Of a stretch of 64,000 nt of DNA, positions 35,337-45,134 are shown piece by piece. The notes under the pieces were generated by a model that was not told the origin of the DNA, made no database searches, and saw nothing but the letters and a program-made list of their open reading frames with translations. The DNA lies in assembly GCA_902631395.1 (NCBI GenBank), contig CACOYM010000002.1:1-64000 (forward strand). The letters run 5' to 3'. Within the stretch, counting starts at the first letter, position 1; the number at the start of each line of letters is the position of its first letter. The position numbers and the translations under genes were made by a program. The DNA comes from Halieaceae bacterium (lineage in GTDB: Bacteria; Pseudomonadota; Gammaproteobacteria; Pseudomonadales; Halieaceae).

Positions 35337-36327
35337 AGTAGCGATCCTGGGCGGCGGCTCCTGGGGTACCACCACTGCCTCCGTGATCAGCCGCCAATGC
35401 GACACCCTGTTGTGGGCGCGAAACAGCCAGATTGTTGCCGAGATCAACGAACAACACACCAACCAGCGATACCTAGACAGCGCAACACTCAACCCCAAGC
35501 TCTCCGCCACTACTGATATCGGGCACGCAGTTAGGGACGCACAAGTAGTCCTCATCGCTGTACCCAGTAGCCACTTCCGAGAGGTACTCAATAGCGCACT
35601 TGCGAATTTACCGAACAGCATTCCGGTTATCAGCTTAAGTAAAGGTCTCGAGAAAGGCAGCCGCATGCGCATGACTGAGATCATTCAGGATGTAGCACCG
35701 GGGCGGATCCCGGGCGTGCTCACCGGACCCAACCTCGCAAGAGAAATTGTTGCAGGACAAGCGGCGGCCAGTGTGTTGGCACTGGAGGATTACACCGCGG
35801 CACTCTCCCTACAGCCCCTTCTTAACGTAGGGCTATTTCGGGTTTACACCAACGAGGACGTGATCGGCTGCGAGTTGGGCGGCGTGCTCAAAAATATCAT
35901 CGCAATTGCCGTCGGGATGGGTGACGGACTTGGCGCCGGCGACAACACGCGCGCAGCACTAATCACGCGCGGACTGGCTGAAATGAGCCGGTTGGGCCGG
36001 GCGCTGGGTGGCAGCGCGGAGACCTTCGCGGGTTTGGCTGGTATGGGCGATATGATCGCTACCTGCACAAGCCCCCAGAGCCGGAATCGCCATGTCGGTA
36101 TAGAATTGGCAAAGGGTCGAGCGATCCAGGATATTATCGACAGCATGCACATGGTGGCAGAGGGAGTAAAAAGCGCGCCCACGGTGATCGAGCTGGCCCA
36201 TGAACACGGCATCGAACTACCTATCAGCGAGGACGTCTATCGGGTGATCACGGGAGAGTCGAATGCACGTGGGGTTTATCGCGGCTTGCTGCGCGTGACT
36301 GCGGGTGCAGAGTCAGAGCCCGGCTAA
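35323..36327 (+). CDS. gpsA: NAD(P)-dependent glycerol-3-phosphate dehydrogenase
   Basis: A 334-residue cytosolic enzyme that reduces dihydroxyacetone phosphate to glycerol 3-phosphate. The Rossmann loop GGGSWGTT is near the N-terminus. GpsA motifs LSKGLEKGSRMRM, GVLTGPNLAREI and GCELGGVLKNIIAIAVGM (catalytic Lys of the LKN) are all present, as is TRGLAEMSRLG. I chose GTG 35323 because AAGAGA lies eight bases upstream; TTG 35317 is the alternative. The start lies within the end of plsB (14 bp overlap). Confidence 0.95.
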   Translation: MERSKVAILGGGSWGTTTASVISRQCDTLLWARNSQIVAEINEQHTNQRYLDSATLNPKLSATTDIGHAVRDAQVVLIAVPSSHFREVLNSALANLPNSIPVISLSKGLEKGSRMRMTEIIQDVAPGRIPGVLTGPNLAREIVAGQAAASVLALEDYTAALSLQPLLNVGLFRVYTNEDVIGCELGGVLKNIIAIAVGMGDGLGAGDNTRAALITRGLAEMSRLGRALGGSAETFAGLAGMGDMIATCTSPQSRNRHVGIELAKGRAIQDIIDSMHMVAEGVKSAPTVIELAHEHGIELPISEDVYRVITGESNARGVYRGLLRVTAGAESEPG

Positions 36328-36451
36328 TCTCCTCCTCACCCACCAACACAGCAACCAGTATTGTGGAAAATGCCCTAGCCACAAACGCACGAGTTGGCTA
36401 CGATTTTCTCACGACGGCTTTTAACCGGATTTTCTTGACGAGTCTGACGCT

Positions 36452-37285
36452 ATGATCAACTCACGATCGAGGCACGCACCTCATCAGCTGATTTTATCTG
36501 TCCTCCTATCGGTTTTGGCAGGCTGTGCCACGAGCCCGACCGGGCGCACGCAATTCATACTAATTTCACCCGACGCCGCCATTGCCGAGTCGGAAGCCGC
36601 CTACCTCGATACGGTCCGCCAGCTTGATGGCGAGGATATGTTAGTAAGTGACCCGCTCACGGTCGCCAGGGTCGCCAGAATTACCGGTCGGTTGGTTTCC
36701 ATTGCGGTTGCGGACTTCCCAGTAAGCGCAGACTGGAAATGGAGCGTCGCGATTGTGGATGACACCGACACTGTCAATGCTTGGTGCATGGCGGGTGGGC
36801 GCATGGCTGTCTACACTGGGCTCTTTGATCAATTACAGCTGACCGACGCCGAGTTCGCTCAAATTATGGGACATGAGATTTCACATGCACTCGCAAATCA
36901 CACGGCCGAGCGCATGTCTCGCGCGATGGTAACGACAGCGGCCGTTGCCGCAGTAGATGCGGCCTCAGATAGTCGTGCAGCCACGGAGGGGGCCGCCATT
37001 ATCGCTAATTTGGCATTGACCTTGCCCAACAGTAGAGATGCTGAAAACGAAGCCGATGCAATGGGTATGTTGCTAGCCACCAAAGCAGGCTACGATCCCG
37101 AGGCAGCAGTCACACTCTGGCAAAAAATGGGCGACCTAAGCGGCGAGCGTATTGCTGAATTTTTAAGCACGCACCCCGCACCCGAGAACCGACAAGCCAC
37201 CCTAAACACCATGATTCCGCGCATGCTTCAGGTCAACCCGGATCGCGCCAAAGCACCCATCCACGCAGTCAAAATTGTTCAATAA
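36452..37285 (+). CDS. M48 family metallopeptidase, predicted lipoprotein
   Basis: A 277-residue zinc peptidase. The signal peptide ends in a lipobox VLAGC (Cys25), so the protein is probably anchored to a membrane facing the periplasm. The zinc site is HEISH (His141, Glu142, His145) with the third ligand Glu198 in ENEADAMG. The family includes BepA/LoiP-like periplasmic proteases that handle outer-membrane proteins. Convergent with the BCCT gene, 8 bp between stop codons. Confidence 0.9.
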   Translation: MINSRSRHAPHQLILSVLLSVLAGCATSPTGRTQFILISPDAAIAESEAAYLDTVRQLDGEDMLVSDPLTVARVARITGRLVSIAVADFPVSADWKWSVAIVDDTDTVNAWCMAGGRMAVYTGLFDQLQLTDAEFAQIMGHEISHALANHTAERMSRAMVTTAAVAAVDAASDSRAATEGAAIIANLALTLPNSRDAENEADAMGMLLATKAGYDPEAAVTLWQKMGDLSGERIAEFLSTHPAPENRQATLNTMIPRMLQVNPDRAKAPIHAVKIVQ

Positions 37286-37293
37286 TGGGGGCT

Positions 37294-39291
37294 TTAATGC
37301 CTTACGGTATGGAGAAAGTGCAGATGGTCTTCATACTGACTGAGAATGTCGACAATCACCTGCTCCTGTGACCACCCCATCACATCGTAATCCTGGCCTC
37401 CCTCGGCGAGGTGAACCTCTGCCCTGGAGAAACTTGCAGCGCCGCTAACGCCAGCCCCTGCCGATAGTGAAGCGTCTGGCAGCGGGTGATGACGCGCGCG
37501 CACCTCGTAGCTGAAATCAGGCTCCTCTCCATGGGAGACCTCCAATCGCATCGATAACGCATCATCCTCGGCAATCACACGAGCCGCCACGCCACGCTGG
37601 GCCAAAGCGCCCGCAAAGGATTGCATTGCAGGGCGAACGGTGTTGCGTTGAAACGCTTGCACAGTCAGATCATCGGGATAATCCAGCAATACACGAAGTC
37701 GCTCGCGCCAGCCTTCGGTGGCCATCGCTGGTGGAGTATGCTTCAAGTAGGAATCTCGTTTGACGCCATCAGCCGAAATTGCGCGACCAAAGCCCCAGAA
37801 GGCGCCAAGCAAAGCTATGGCAAAAGGCAGGGCGCTGGCAATTGTTGCGGTCTGTAACGCCTGTAACCCACCACCAAGGAGTAGCAGCGATGCCGCCAGT
37901 GCAATGACAAATGTCCACAGCGTACGCTGCAATACAGGGGTGTTGTCGATACCGTTGGCGCTTAACATGTTAAGAACCATCGCCCCACTATCTGCAGAGG
38001 TAACAAAGAAAATTACGATCATCAGCAATGAAATGACGCTGAGTATTTTTGTCGCGGGGAGAAACTCCATGAATCGAAACAAACCGACAGCGGGGTTTTC
38101 TTGAACGGCCGTGCCCAATTCAGTCATGCCCTGATTGCCAATCAGTTCAAGTGCGCTCCCTCCCAGCACGCCCATCCACAGACAAATGAATAACGTAGGC
38201 ACAACTGTCACACCGATCAAAAATTCACGGATTGTTCGGCCCCGGGAAATTCGTGCCACGAAAACCCCCACGAAGGGTGTCCAGCTAATCCACCAACCCC
38301 AGTAGAAGATCGTCCAGCTCCCGAACCAGTCGGTTTGGTCATAAACATACATGTCCAGAGTGCGGGGGATTAGCCCCGCCACGTAGGCGCCAAAATTCTG
38401 CAACGTGCCAGACAGCAAGAGCGCCGTAGGGCCTGTGAGCAGAATCAGTAGAAGCAACATGACGGCAAGCACAATATTAATCTCTGACAACCGCTTGATG
38501 CCCGTGTCGAGGCCCAGAATGACCGACACCGTGGCCAATCCCATCGTGGCGAAAATGAGTGCCACCTGTACCCAGACATCGATAGGCAGACCAAAGAGAT
38601 AATTAAAGCCAGTGTTGATCTGCAACACGCCCAAACCCAGGCTGACCGAAATTCCGCAGGTCGTGCAGATAACCGCGAATACATCGACGGCAGCGCCCGC
38701 TGGACCGTGAATGCGCTCTCCAATCAGAGGATAAAAAGCAGAGCGCAGTGTCAGAGGAAGATCGTGGCGGTATGCAAAGTAAGCCAGAATCATTGCGACG
38801 ACCGCGTATGTCGCCCACGCATTGAAGCCCCAGTGGAAGTAGCTTATCTGAATGGCCTCAGTCGCAGCAGCGGGGGTTCCGCTGGGTCCGGTGGGTGGCG
38901 ATAAGTAATGCACAACGGGCTCGGCAATACCATAAAACATCATGCCAATGCCAATACCGGCTGAAAACAGCATTGCGAACCACGATAAGAAGCTATATTC
39001 CGGCTCTGAATGATCCGGGCCAAGCTTGATATCGCCATACCTTGAAAAAGCAAGAACGACGACGATCACCGCAATTAGCGACACGATCAACACATAAAAC
39101 CAGCTAGAAGTGTCCACTATCACTTCCTGAACGCCGGCGAATGGATTGGTACCCGCCTCGGGGATAAGCAACACCATCGCGATAGCGCCGAATAATAGGA
39201 TCAACGCTGGAAAACACACCGCCGTGTCAATTGAATAGCGACTGGGGTTCATTTCAATCTGTTGGTGCTCAGACATAGCGGGCTCTGGCAT
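37294..39291 (-). CDS. BCCT family betaine/choline transporter
   Basis: About 665 residues with 12 hydrophobic segments and the BCCT signature WWISWTPFVGVFVARISRGR. The substrate-site helix FSAGIGIGMMFYGIAEPV is intact. A hydrophilic C-terminal tail of about 130 residues resembles that of the choline transporter BetT, where it regulates activity. It imports choline, betaine or a similar osmolyte with sodium or protons. The start at 39291 has GGAG eight bases upstream; a longer frame would run into the divergent receptor gene. With the glucosylglycerate operon it points to osmotic adaptation. Confidence 0.9.
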   Translation of the reverse strand: MPEPAMSEHQQIEMNPSRYSIDTAVCFPALILLFGAIAMVLLIPEAGTNPFAGVQEVIVDTSSWFYVLIVSLIAVIVVVLAFSRYGDIKLGPDHSEPEYSFLSWFAMLFSAGIGIGMMFYGIAEPVVHYLSPPTGPSGTPAAATEAIQISYFHWGFNAWATYAVVAMILAYFAYRHDLPLTLRSAFYPLIGERIHGPAGAAVDVFAVICTTCGISVSLGLGVLQINTGFNYLFGLPIDVWVQVALIFATMGLATVSVILGLDTGIKRLSEINIVLAVMLLLLILLTGPTALLLSGTLQNFGAYVAGLIPRTLDMYVYDQTDWFGSWTIFYWGWWISWTPFVGVFVARISRGRTIREFLIGVTVVPTLFICLWMGVLGGSALELIGNQGMTELGTAVQENPAVGLFRFMEFLPATKILSVISLLMIVIFFVTSADSGAMVLNMLSANGIDNTPVLQRTLWTFVIALAASLLLLGGGLQALQTATIASALPFAIALLGAFWGFGRAISADGVKRDSYLKHTPPAMATEGWRERLRVLLDYPDDLTVQAFQRNTVRPAMQSFAGALAQRGVAARVIAEDDALSMRLEVSHGEEPDFSYEVRARHHPLPDASLSAGAGVSGAASFSRAEVHLAEGGQDYDVMGWSQEQVIVDILSQYEDHLHFLHTVRH

Positions 39292-39468
39292 AAATGAAGC
39301 TCCAGTGTACCCGATACACCCAAATTGCTCAGCGGCCTTCGAACCCTTACTAATCCTTGTTCTGAACAAGTCCGGCGTTTGCAGGCCCGCCCCATAACAG
39401 GTAGGGTAGTGTTTTAGTATTTCCAAAAAATAACGATTTCTATTGCCATCTAGAAAAAGGGAGCCAGT

Positions 39469-42147
39469 ATGTCTCACCCCCCACGTTTTCAACGCACACC
39501 ACTTGCCGCTGCGCTAGGTGTTGCACTCCTACCCTTAGTAGCAAGTCCGGTTCACGCACAACTAGAAGAAGTAGTTGTAACCGCCACCAAACAAGAAGCC
39601 AGTTTGCAGGACGTCCCCATTGCAGTATCAGCGCTGACCGAGCAATCACTGAATCAACGCGGGGTCTCGAACTTCTCTGACTACCTAATAGAGTTACCGA
39701 ATGTATCCGCGGGTGGTGCCGGCCCGGGCCAGAACACCATGTACATTCGTGGTGTAGCCTCGACGACCCCCAACCTGACGACGTCGGGCGTGGCGGGTTT
39801 GAGCCCTAACGTGTCACTTTACCTCGATGAACAGCCAATGGCGCAACCAGGCCGTAATTTGGATATTTACATCGCCGACATCAATCGCGTAGAAGTTCTC
39901 GCCGGTCCTCAAGGCACACTGTTTGGTGCCAGCTCACAGGCGGGTGTAGTGCGCCTGATAACCAATAAGCCTGACACCTCTGGCTTTTACGGACGTGTGC
40001 AGGCGGGTGCCTCCACGATGAGAGACGGCGAGGGCAACTATAATATGAATGTGATGATGAACATCCCGGTTAGCGACAACTTCGCGATCCGGGGTGTGGT
40101 CTACACTGATGAGAAGGGCGGCTACATTGACAATGTAGCAGGGACACGCTCAACAGCTGAGAGCGCTCGTTTTCGCTCGCGCGACACAATTCGCTCAAAC
40201 GGCACAGCAGTTGGTTTCCGGGGTGGATTCCAAGCTGACGAAGGTCTCCCAGGGCGTAACCCTGACATTAGCAACGTTAATTTTATCCTCGCCAATAATG
40301 CGGACCTAGTTGAAGTCGACTTCAACGATACTAGTTATACGGGTGGTCGTATTGCGGCTCAGTGGGACGTCAACGATAGCTGGCGAATCAGTGCCGGTGC
40401 CATGGCGCAGAAGATTGAAAGTGACGGCACTTTCTACACGGACCCCAACCTCTCCGATGACTATCAGATCCAGCGTTTCGAGCAAGAGTTCGTGGAAGAC
40501 GAGTACACCAACTTCCACTGGACAATAGAAGGCCGTATCGGCGCTCTAGAAGTCTTATACACCGGTGCGTTTACCGAACGAGAAACCGATCAGCGCACTG
40601 ACTATTCAGACTACCTATTTATCGGCCAGTACATTCCGTACTACACCTGCGACTACTACGTCTCGTACACTTGGTACGCTCCGGGGGGCGTGCCCACCGG
40701 CACTTGCCAGGCGCCGAACCTTTATACGACCAACAAGGTCGACAGTGAATTTACGAGTCACGAGATCCGCTTCAGCACAGATCAGGACGCACGTATCAAG
40801 GTCACGGCAGGCGCCTTCTTTAGCGAGATGGAGCTGACAGAGATAGTCGATTTTTCCTATCCGGGTAACAAGTTTGTCAACTCTTGGGGTGGCGGTTACA
40901 ACGGCACCGGGTTCGGGTTCCCCGACAACTATAACTATCCTTATGATGGCCAGGGTGGCTACAAAGTCGGTAATGGACCCTATCCCAGGGATACGATCTT
41001 CAGAAACGATATTTTGAGGACCGACGACAGGACTGGTGTTTTCGGTGAGATCACCTTTGATCTGACCGACAGTTTGTCCATTACCGGCGGTGTGCGCTGG
41101 TTTGAGTATGAGGTAGATTTGGCGGGCAGTGCGAACGGCTCTTTCTACAACATGGCAGGAACCGATTACAACAAGTTCGGCACCAACATCAATGACCTCT
41201 ACGACGGCGATGAATCCATAAGGTGGACCTACTCAGGGTTTTTCCCATATGAGGATAGCCCGGTGTTTAGTCCTGACAATATGCCCGATCCCGCCAACTA
41301 TAGCGCGTCTGAGTATCAGCGAATAGTCAACAGCATCTATGCACCTGATGTAGCTGAGGACGACGGTGTAATTGGTAAGGTCACTCTTTCTTGGCGACCT
41401 AACGACGACCAACTCTGGTACGTCACTTGGTCAGAGGGCTTCAGGACGGGATTGCTGAACCGGCCTGGTGGTGCGTATCAGGCCGAAAATGACTACACGG
41501 TGCCCTTTGAGGTAATGTCCGATGAGCTGATCAACATCGAGCTGGGCTGGAAGCTGGATCTGCTAGACAACACCCTGCGCTTCAACGGCTCGGTGTTTAG
41601 GCTGGATATCTCAGATTTACAGACCACGATCTTCGACACCAGCATCGTTAACCTGTTCTTCTCTGATAACGCCGCAGACGCTGAAGTGACTGGGCTAGAG
41701 GGTGATATCACCTGGGCACCAACATCTAACCTAACCATGGGCGCCTCGTTCTCATTCCTCGATTCCGAGATCACAGAGACGCTGACGCCTTCCAGTGACG
41801 TGCAAGAAGGTCTTGACTTAGCATATGCACCCGAGTTCCAAGGCAACATTTGGGCGCGTTACGAGTGGGCGACGGGCAATGGCTGGACAGCTCACTTTAT
41901 GCCCAGCGTAACCCACTCCGCCAAATCCTATAGTGACATCATTACCATTAACAGGATGGAAGTGCCCAGCTGGACGATGGCTAACGTCACAGCAGGCGTT
42001 ACTTCGGACAAGTGGATGCTAGAAGTGTTTGTCACCAACCTGACCAATGAGAAAGTCGTGACCGGCGCGAATTATGTGAACGATCGTGAACGTCTAGCGT
42101 TGGCTCCACCCACAACATTGGGGATGAGGGTCGCGTTTGACTTCTGA
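39469..42147 (+). CDS. TonB-dependent receptor with Tyr/Asp-rich loops
   Basis: An 892-residue outer-membrane receptor. The start has GGGAG nearby. Signal peptide ends at VHA-Q (about residue 30), then LEEVVVTATKQE. The plug contains YIRGVAST, RVEVLAGPQGTLFGASSQAG, and the barrel ends RVAFDF. Predicted outer loops around residues 375-425 and 470-510 are unusually rich in Tyr and Asp (YSDY, YIPYYTCDYY, DNYNYPYDG). Ligand unknown. A strong terminator follows, then a TPR-sulfotransferase gene on the same strand. Divergent from the BCCT gene. Confidence 0.93.
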   Translation: MSHPPRFQRTPLAAALGVALLPLVASPVHAQLEEVVVTATKQEASLQDVPIAVSALTEQSLNQRGVSNFSDYLIELPNVSAGGAGPGQNTMYIRGVASTTPNLTTSGVAGLSPNVSLYLDEQPMAQPGRNLDIYIADINRVEVLAGPQGTLFGASSQAGVVRLITNKPDTSGFYGRVQAGASTMRDGEGNYNMNVMMNIPVSDNFAIRGVVYTDEKGGYIDNVAGTRSTAESARFRSRDTIRSNGTAVGFRGGFQADEGLPGRNPDISNVNFILANNADLVEVDFNDTSYTGGRIAAQWDVNDSWRISAGAMAQKIESDGTFYTDPNLSDDYQIQRFEQEFVEDEYTNFHWTIEGRIGALEVLYTGAFTERETDQRTDYSDYLFIGQYIPYYTCDYYVSYTWYAPGGVPTGTCQAPNLYTTNKVDSEFTSHEIRFSTDQDARIKVTAGAFFSEMELTEIVDFSYPGNKFVNSWGGGYNGTGFGFPDNYNYPYDGQGGYKVGNGPYPRDTIFRNDILRTDDRTGVFGEITFDLTDSLSITGGVRWFEYEVDLAGSANGSFYNMAGTDYNKFGTNINDLYDGDESIRWTYSGFFPYEDSPVFSPDNMPDPANYSASEYQRIVNSIYAPDVAEDDGVIGKVTLSWRPNDDQLWYVTWSEGFRTGLLNRPGGAYQAENDYTVPFEVMSDELINIELGWKLDLLDNTLRFNGSVFRLDISDLQTTIFDTSIVNLFFSDNAADAEVTGLEGDITWAPTSNLTMGASFSFLDSEITETLTPSSDVQEGLDLAYAPEFQGNIWARYEWATGNGWTAHFMPSVTHSAKSYSDIITINRMEVPSWTMANVTAGVTSDKWMLEVFVTNLTNEKVVTGANYVNDRERLALAPPTTLGMRVAFDF

Positions 42148-42174
42148 TCGCTGACCAGCAGGGTAAGCCTATTG

Positions 42175-42203
42175 AAAAAGTGCCCCAATCGGGGCACTTT
42201 TTT
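42175..42203 (+). terminator. rho-independent terminator after the 39469-42147 receptor
   Basis: The stem AAAAGTGCCCC / GGGGCACTTTT has a four-base loop AATC and runs into seven T. It lies 28 bp past the receptor stop and 36 bp before the next gene. Confidence 0.93.
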
Positions 42204-42238
42204 TATCTCTCTGATTTATCAAAGTGACAGACGGAATC

Positions 42239-44224
42239 ATGACCTCTAACGCCAGCCAGACTGACGATGCGCTCACCACGGCCCAAAGGCTAATTCAGGG
42301 TGGCGATGTACAGGCAGCTCTCACAGCAATAGAGGCTTTACCCAAAGACGTAAAGCATTCACTTATGGGCACCTACATGAAGGGGGTCTGTCTCAGGCAT
42401 CTGCGCGACTTCGCAGCGGCGGAACGGGTGCTTCTGGCCTTAGTCGAGCAACACCCATCTTATGGCCGCGGGTTCCAGGAACTGGGCCATTTATACCGTG
42501 ATGCCAATATGCCCGTGGAAGCACTGAATGCCTACGGTACTGCCTGCCATATAAACCCGGGGCTCAAGGCGAGCTGGGAGGGCCAAAAACATTTGATAGG
42601 GGAGGACTCCCCGGAGCGCGCCTCGCAAATCAGTCAGCGACTGGAGTGGCTCGAATCCCTGCCCCCGAACTTGGCAGCAAGCTGGGATCTGTTACACGAG
42701 GGCAAACTCCTCAAAGCGGAACGACTCTGCCGCCAGTTCATGCAACAAAATCCGCAGCACATCGACGGCATGCGCATCCTCGCCGAAATCGCAGTCCGCA
42801 ATGGCGTACTGGAAGATGCGGAATTTCTGCTGGAGAGCGCCGTTACTTTCGAGGCTTCGCATCGGCAAGCACGCATCGATTACGTCCAAGTGTTGAGTAA
42901 ACGTCAACGCTTTCAAAAGGCCGTCGATGAAGCTAAGGCACTTATGGAGCAAGCGCCCAAAAATCCGCAATTGCAGTCTCTGTATGCGATTCAATGCATG
43001 CAACTCGGTGACTACGAGACGGCCTTGGCGTTGTTCGACAAAATTCTAGAACGCGTACCGCACGACCCCGTCACCAACGTGTCAAAAGGACATGCACTTA
43101 AAACAGGCGGGCGTTCAGATGACGCGGTAGCCGCCTATCGCGCTGCTTTGGACAGCCAACCATTTTACTGTGACGCCTGGTACTCACTGGCCAACCTGAA
43201 GGTTTACCGATTCGACGACGCCGAATTAGCTGCAATGGAGGCGCTGGAAAACAACCCTCATCTTGGTGGGCAGGATCGGGTTTATCTGCAGTTTGCACTG
43301 GGGAAGGCCTATGAAGACCGCAAAGATTACGCTCAATCCTTTGTGCACTACGCGAAAGGTAACGCGATCAAAAAGGCGCAATTGCAGTACCTCGCGGCAG
43401 GCACGACCAAGGAGTGCGAAGAGCAAATCGCCGCCTGCACGCCCGAGGTCTTTGCGCGAGAAACAGGCTGTAAGGCGCCCGATCCGATCTTTATCCTTGG
43501 TCTCCCCCGCGCGGGCTCAACACTTCTTGAGCAGATTTTGTCTTCACACAGCATGATTGACGGCACTCTAGAACTTCCCAATGTCTTATCGATCAGCGGT
43601 AAATTGCGGCGTCTGGGCCAACGACAGGGTAATAAGAAATATCCCTTCAATTTGGCAGATCTCTCACCGGAACAGCTGACGACCCTCGGTGAGGAATATA
43701 TCCGCGACACCCGGATTCATCGCCAAAGCGCTCCTATCTTTATCGACAAGATGCCGAACAACTTCCGTCACATCGGATTGATCAAACTGATGCTCCCCAA
43801 AGCAAAGATAATTGATGCCCGCCGAGATCCGATGTCCTGCTGCTTCTCAGGCTTCAAGCAGCTTTTCGCGGAGGGGCAGATGTTCAGTTATGACCTCGAG
43901 GACATCGGCCAGTACTACCTAGACTATGTAAGTCTTATGGACCATTGGGACACCGTGCTGCCAGGTTTTGTGCTGAAGGTGCAACATGAGGATGTAGTCG
44001 CTGACCTGGAGACCGAAGTCAGGCGGATGCTAGACTTCTGCGGCCTGCCCTTTGAGGAGTCTTGTTTAGAATTTCACAAGACAGAACGCAACGTGCGAAC
44101 GCCGTCCTCAGAACAGGTCAGGCAGCCCATCTTTTCAACCGCGCTTGAGCAGTGGAAGCATTATGAGCCATGGCTAGGGCCGCTCAAGGCAAAACTCGGC
44201 CCAGAGTGGGCGGCTCAAGACTGA
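42239..44224 (+). CDS. TPR-repeat protein with C-terminal sulfotransferase domain
   Basis: About 661 residues. The first 400 are TPR repeats (for example HPSYGRGFQELGHLYRDANM and YETALALFDKILERVPHDP). The C-terminal domain is a PAPS-dependent sulfotransferase: the 5'-phosphosulfate loop GLPRAGSTLLEQIL begins near residue 421 and the 3'-phosphate motif ARRDPMSCCFSGF lies near 537. This layout resembles protein-tyrosine sulfotransferase-like enzymes of bacteria, but the acceptor is unknown. The start is ATG 42239 (GTG 42224 possible; neither has a good ribosome-binding site). It follows a TonB receptor gene. Confidence 0.87.
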   Translation: MTSNASQTDDALTTAQRLIQGGDVQAALTAIEALPKDVKHSLMGTYMKGVCLRHLRDFAAAERVLLALVEQHPSYGRGFQELGHLYRDANMPVEALNAYGTACHINPGLKASWEGQKHLIGEDSPERASQISQRLEWLESLPPNLAASWDLLHEGKLLKAERLCRQFMQQNPQHIDGMRILAEIAVRNGVLEDAEFLLESAVTFEASHRQARIDYVQVLSKRQRFQKAVDEAKALMEQAPKNPQLQSLYAIQCMQLGDYETALALFDKILERVPHDPVTNVSKGHALKTGGRSDDAVAAYRAALDSQPFYCDAWYSLANLKVYRFDDAELAAMEALENNPHLGGQDRVYLQFALGKAYEDRKDYAQSFVHYAKGNAIKKAQLQYLAAGTTKECEEQIAACTPEVFARETGCKAPDPIFILGLPRAGSTLLEQILSSHSMIDGTLELPNVLSISGKLRRLGQRQGNKKYPFNLADLSPEQLTTLGEEYIRDTRIHRQSAPIFIDKMPNNFRHIGLIKLMLPKAKIIDARRDPMSCCFSGFKQLFAEGQMFSYDLEDIGQYYLDYVSLMDHWDTVLPGFVLKVQHEDVVADLETEVRRMLDFCGLPFEESCLEFHKTERNVRTPSSEQVRQPIFSTALEQWKHYEPWLGPLKAKLGPEWAAQD

Positions 44225-44237
44225 GTATCGGTCTCGC

Positions 44238-45131
44238 CTACTGACTCTTCACCCACTCCAGAATCGACGAGAAGTCGCGGGAGCCGTTGCCGTCTGATTG
44301 ATGAGCCGAGTAGGCCGCCATCGCATGCTTACCCATCCGGTTATTCAACGCACAGCTTTCGGCTACCTCACAAGCGAGCCCAAGATCCTTAAGCATCAAA
44401 TCGACCATAAACCCAGGCTGGTAGTTATTACTTGAAGGCACGCCCTCCATCACATCGGGCCAGGGGTTATAGACCTGCAGGGACCAGTTATTGCCGGAGC
44501 TGGCCTTCATAATGTCTGACAGCACAGCAGGATCCAGTCCATTAGCCTCGCCCATCGCCAGCGCCTCACACGTACCGATCATATGCACTGCAAGCAACAT
44601 ATTGTTGGCGGCCTTGGCCACCTGACCGGCTCCCGCAGGGCCCGCATGGAAAATCTTTTCAGGACTGCCCATGCCCTCAAGAATCAGTCGCGCCCGCACA
44701 AAAGCCTCTGCTGTGCCTCCGCACATGAAGGCGAGGGTGCCCGCAGCAGCAGCCGCGACGCCACCCGATACCGGTGTATCCATGAAGTCGATACCCATGC
44801 TTGCGGCCGTCTCTCCAACTTCTCTAGCGGTAGCGGTATCGATTGTGCTGGCATCCAGGATGAGCGTGTCTTTGGATACTTTATACAAGAGGCCCTCGTC
44901 ACCGAGGAACGTGCTGGCCACATGCTTACCCGCTGGCAGCATACTGATGATGACCTCCGCGTCTTTAGCGGCCTCACCGGCACATGCAGCGACTGATGCG
45001 CCCTCTGCCGCGAGCGCTGCACAAGCTGCCTCGACAAGATCAAAAACAGTCAGGTCATGTCCCGCAGCCAACAGATTTTTAGCCATCGGGCCACCCATGT
45101 TGCCCAGTCCCAGAAACGCGATGGCAGCCAT
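44238..45131 (-). CDS. mmsB: 3-hydroxyisobutyrate dehydrogenase
   Basis: A 297-residue NAD-dependent enzyme of valine breakdown that oxidises 3-hydroxyisobutyrate to methylmalonate semialdehyde. The Rossmann loop GLGNMGGPMA is at the N-terminus, the substrate motif DTPVSGGVAAAAAGTLAFM lies near residue 117, and the catalytic Lys is in GQVAKAANNML near 170. It is the last gene of the valine operon, starting 3 bp after the hydrolase stop. Methylmalonate semialdehyde dehydrogenase (mmsA), the next step, is not in the window. Confidence 0.93.
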   Translation of the reverse strand: MAAIAFLGLGNMGGPMAKNLLAAGHDLTVFDLVEAACAALAAEGASVAACAGEAAKDAEVIISMLPAGKHVASTFLGDEGLLYKVSKDTLILDASTIDTATAREVGETAASMGIDFMDTPVSGGVAAAAAGTLAFMCGGTAEAFVRARLILEGMGSPEKIFHAGPAGAGQVAKAANNMLLAVHMIGTCEALAMGEANGLDPAVLSDIMKASSGNNWSLQVYNPWPDVMEGVPSSNNYQPGFMVDLMLKDLGLACEVAESCALNNRMGKHAMAAYSAHQSDGNGSRDFSSILEWVKSQ

Positions 45132-45134
45132 GTC

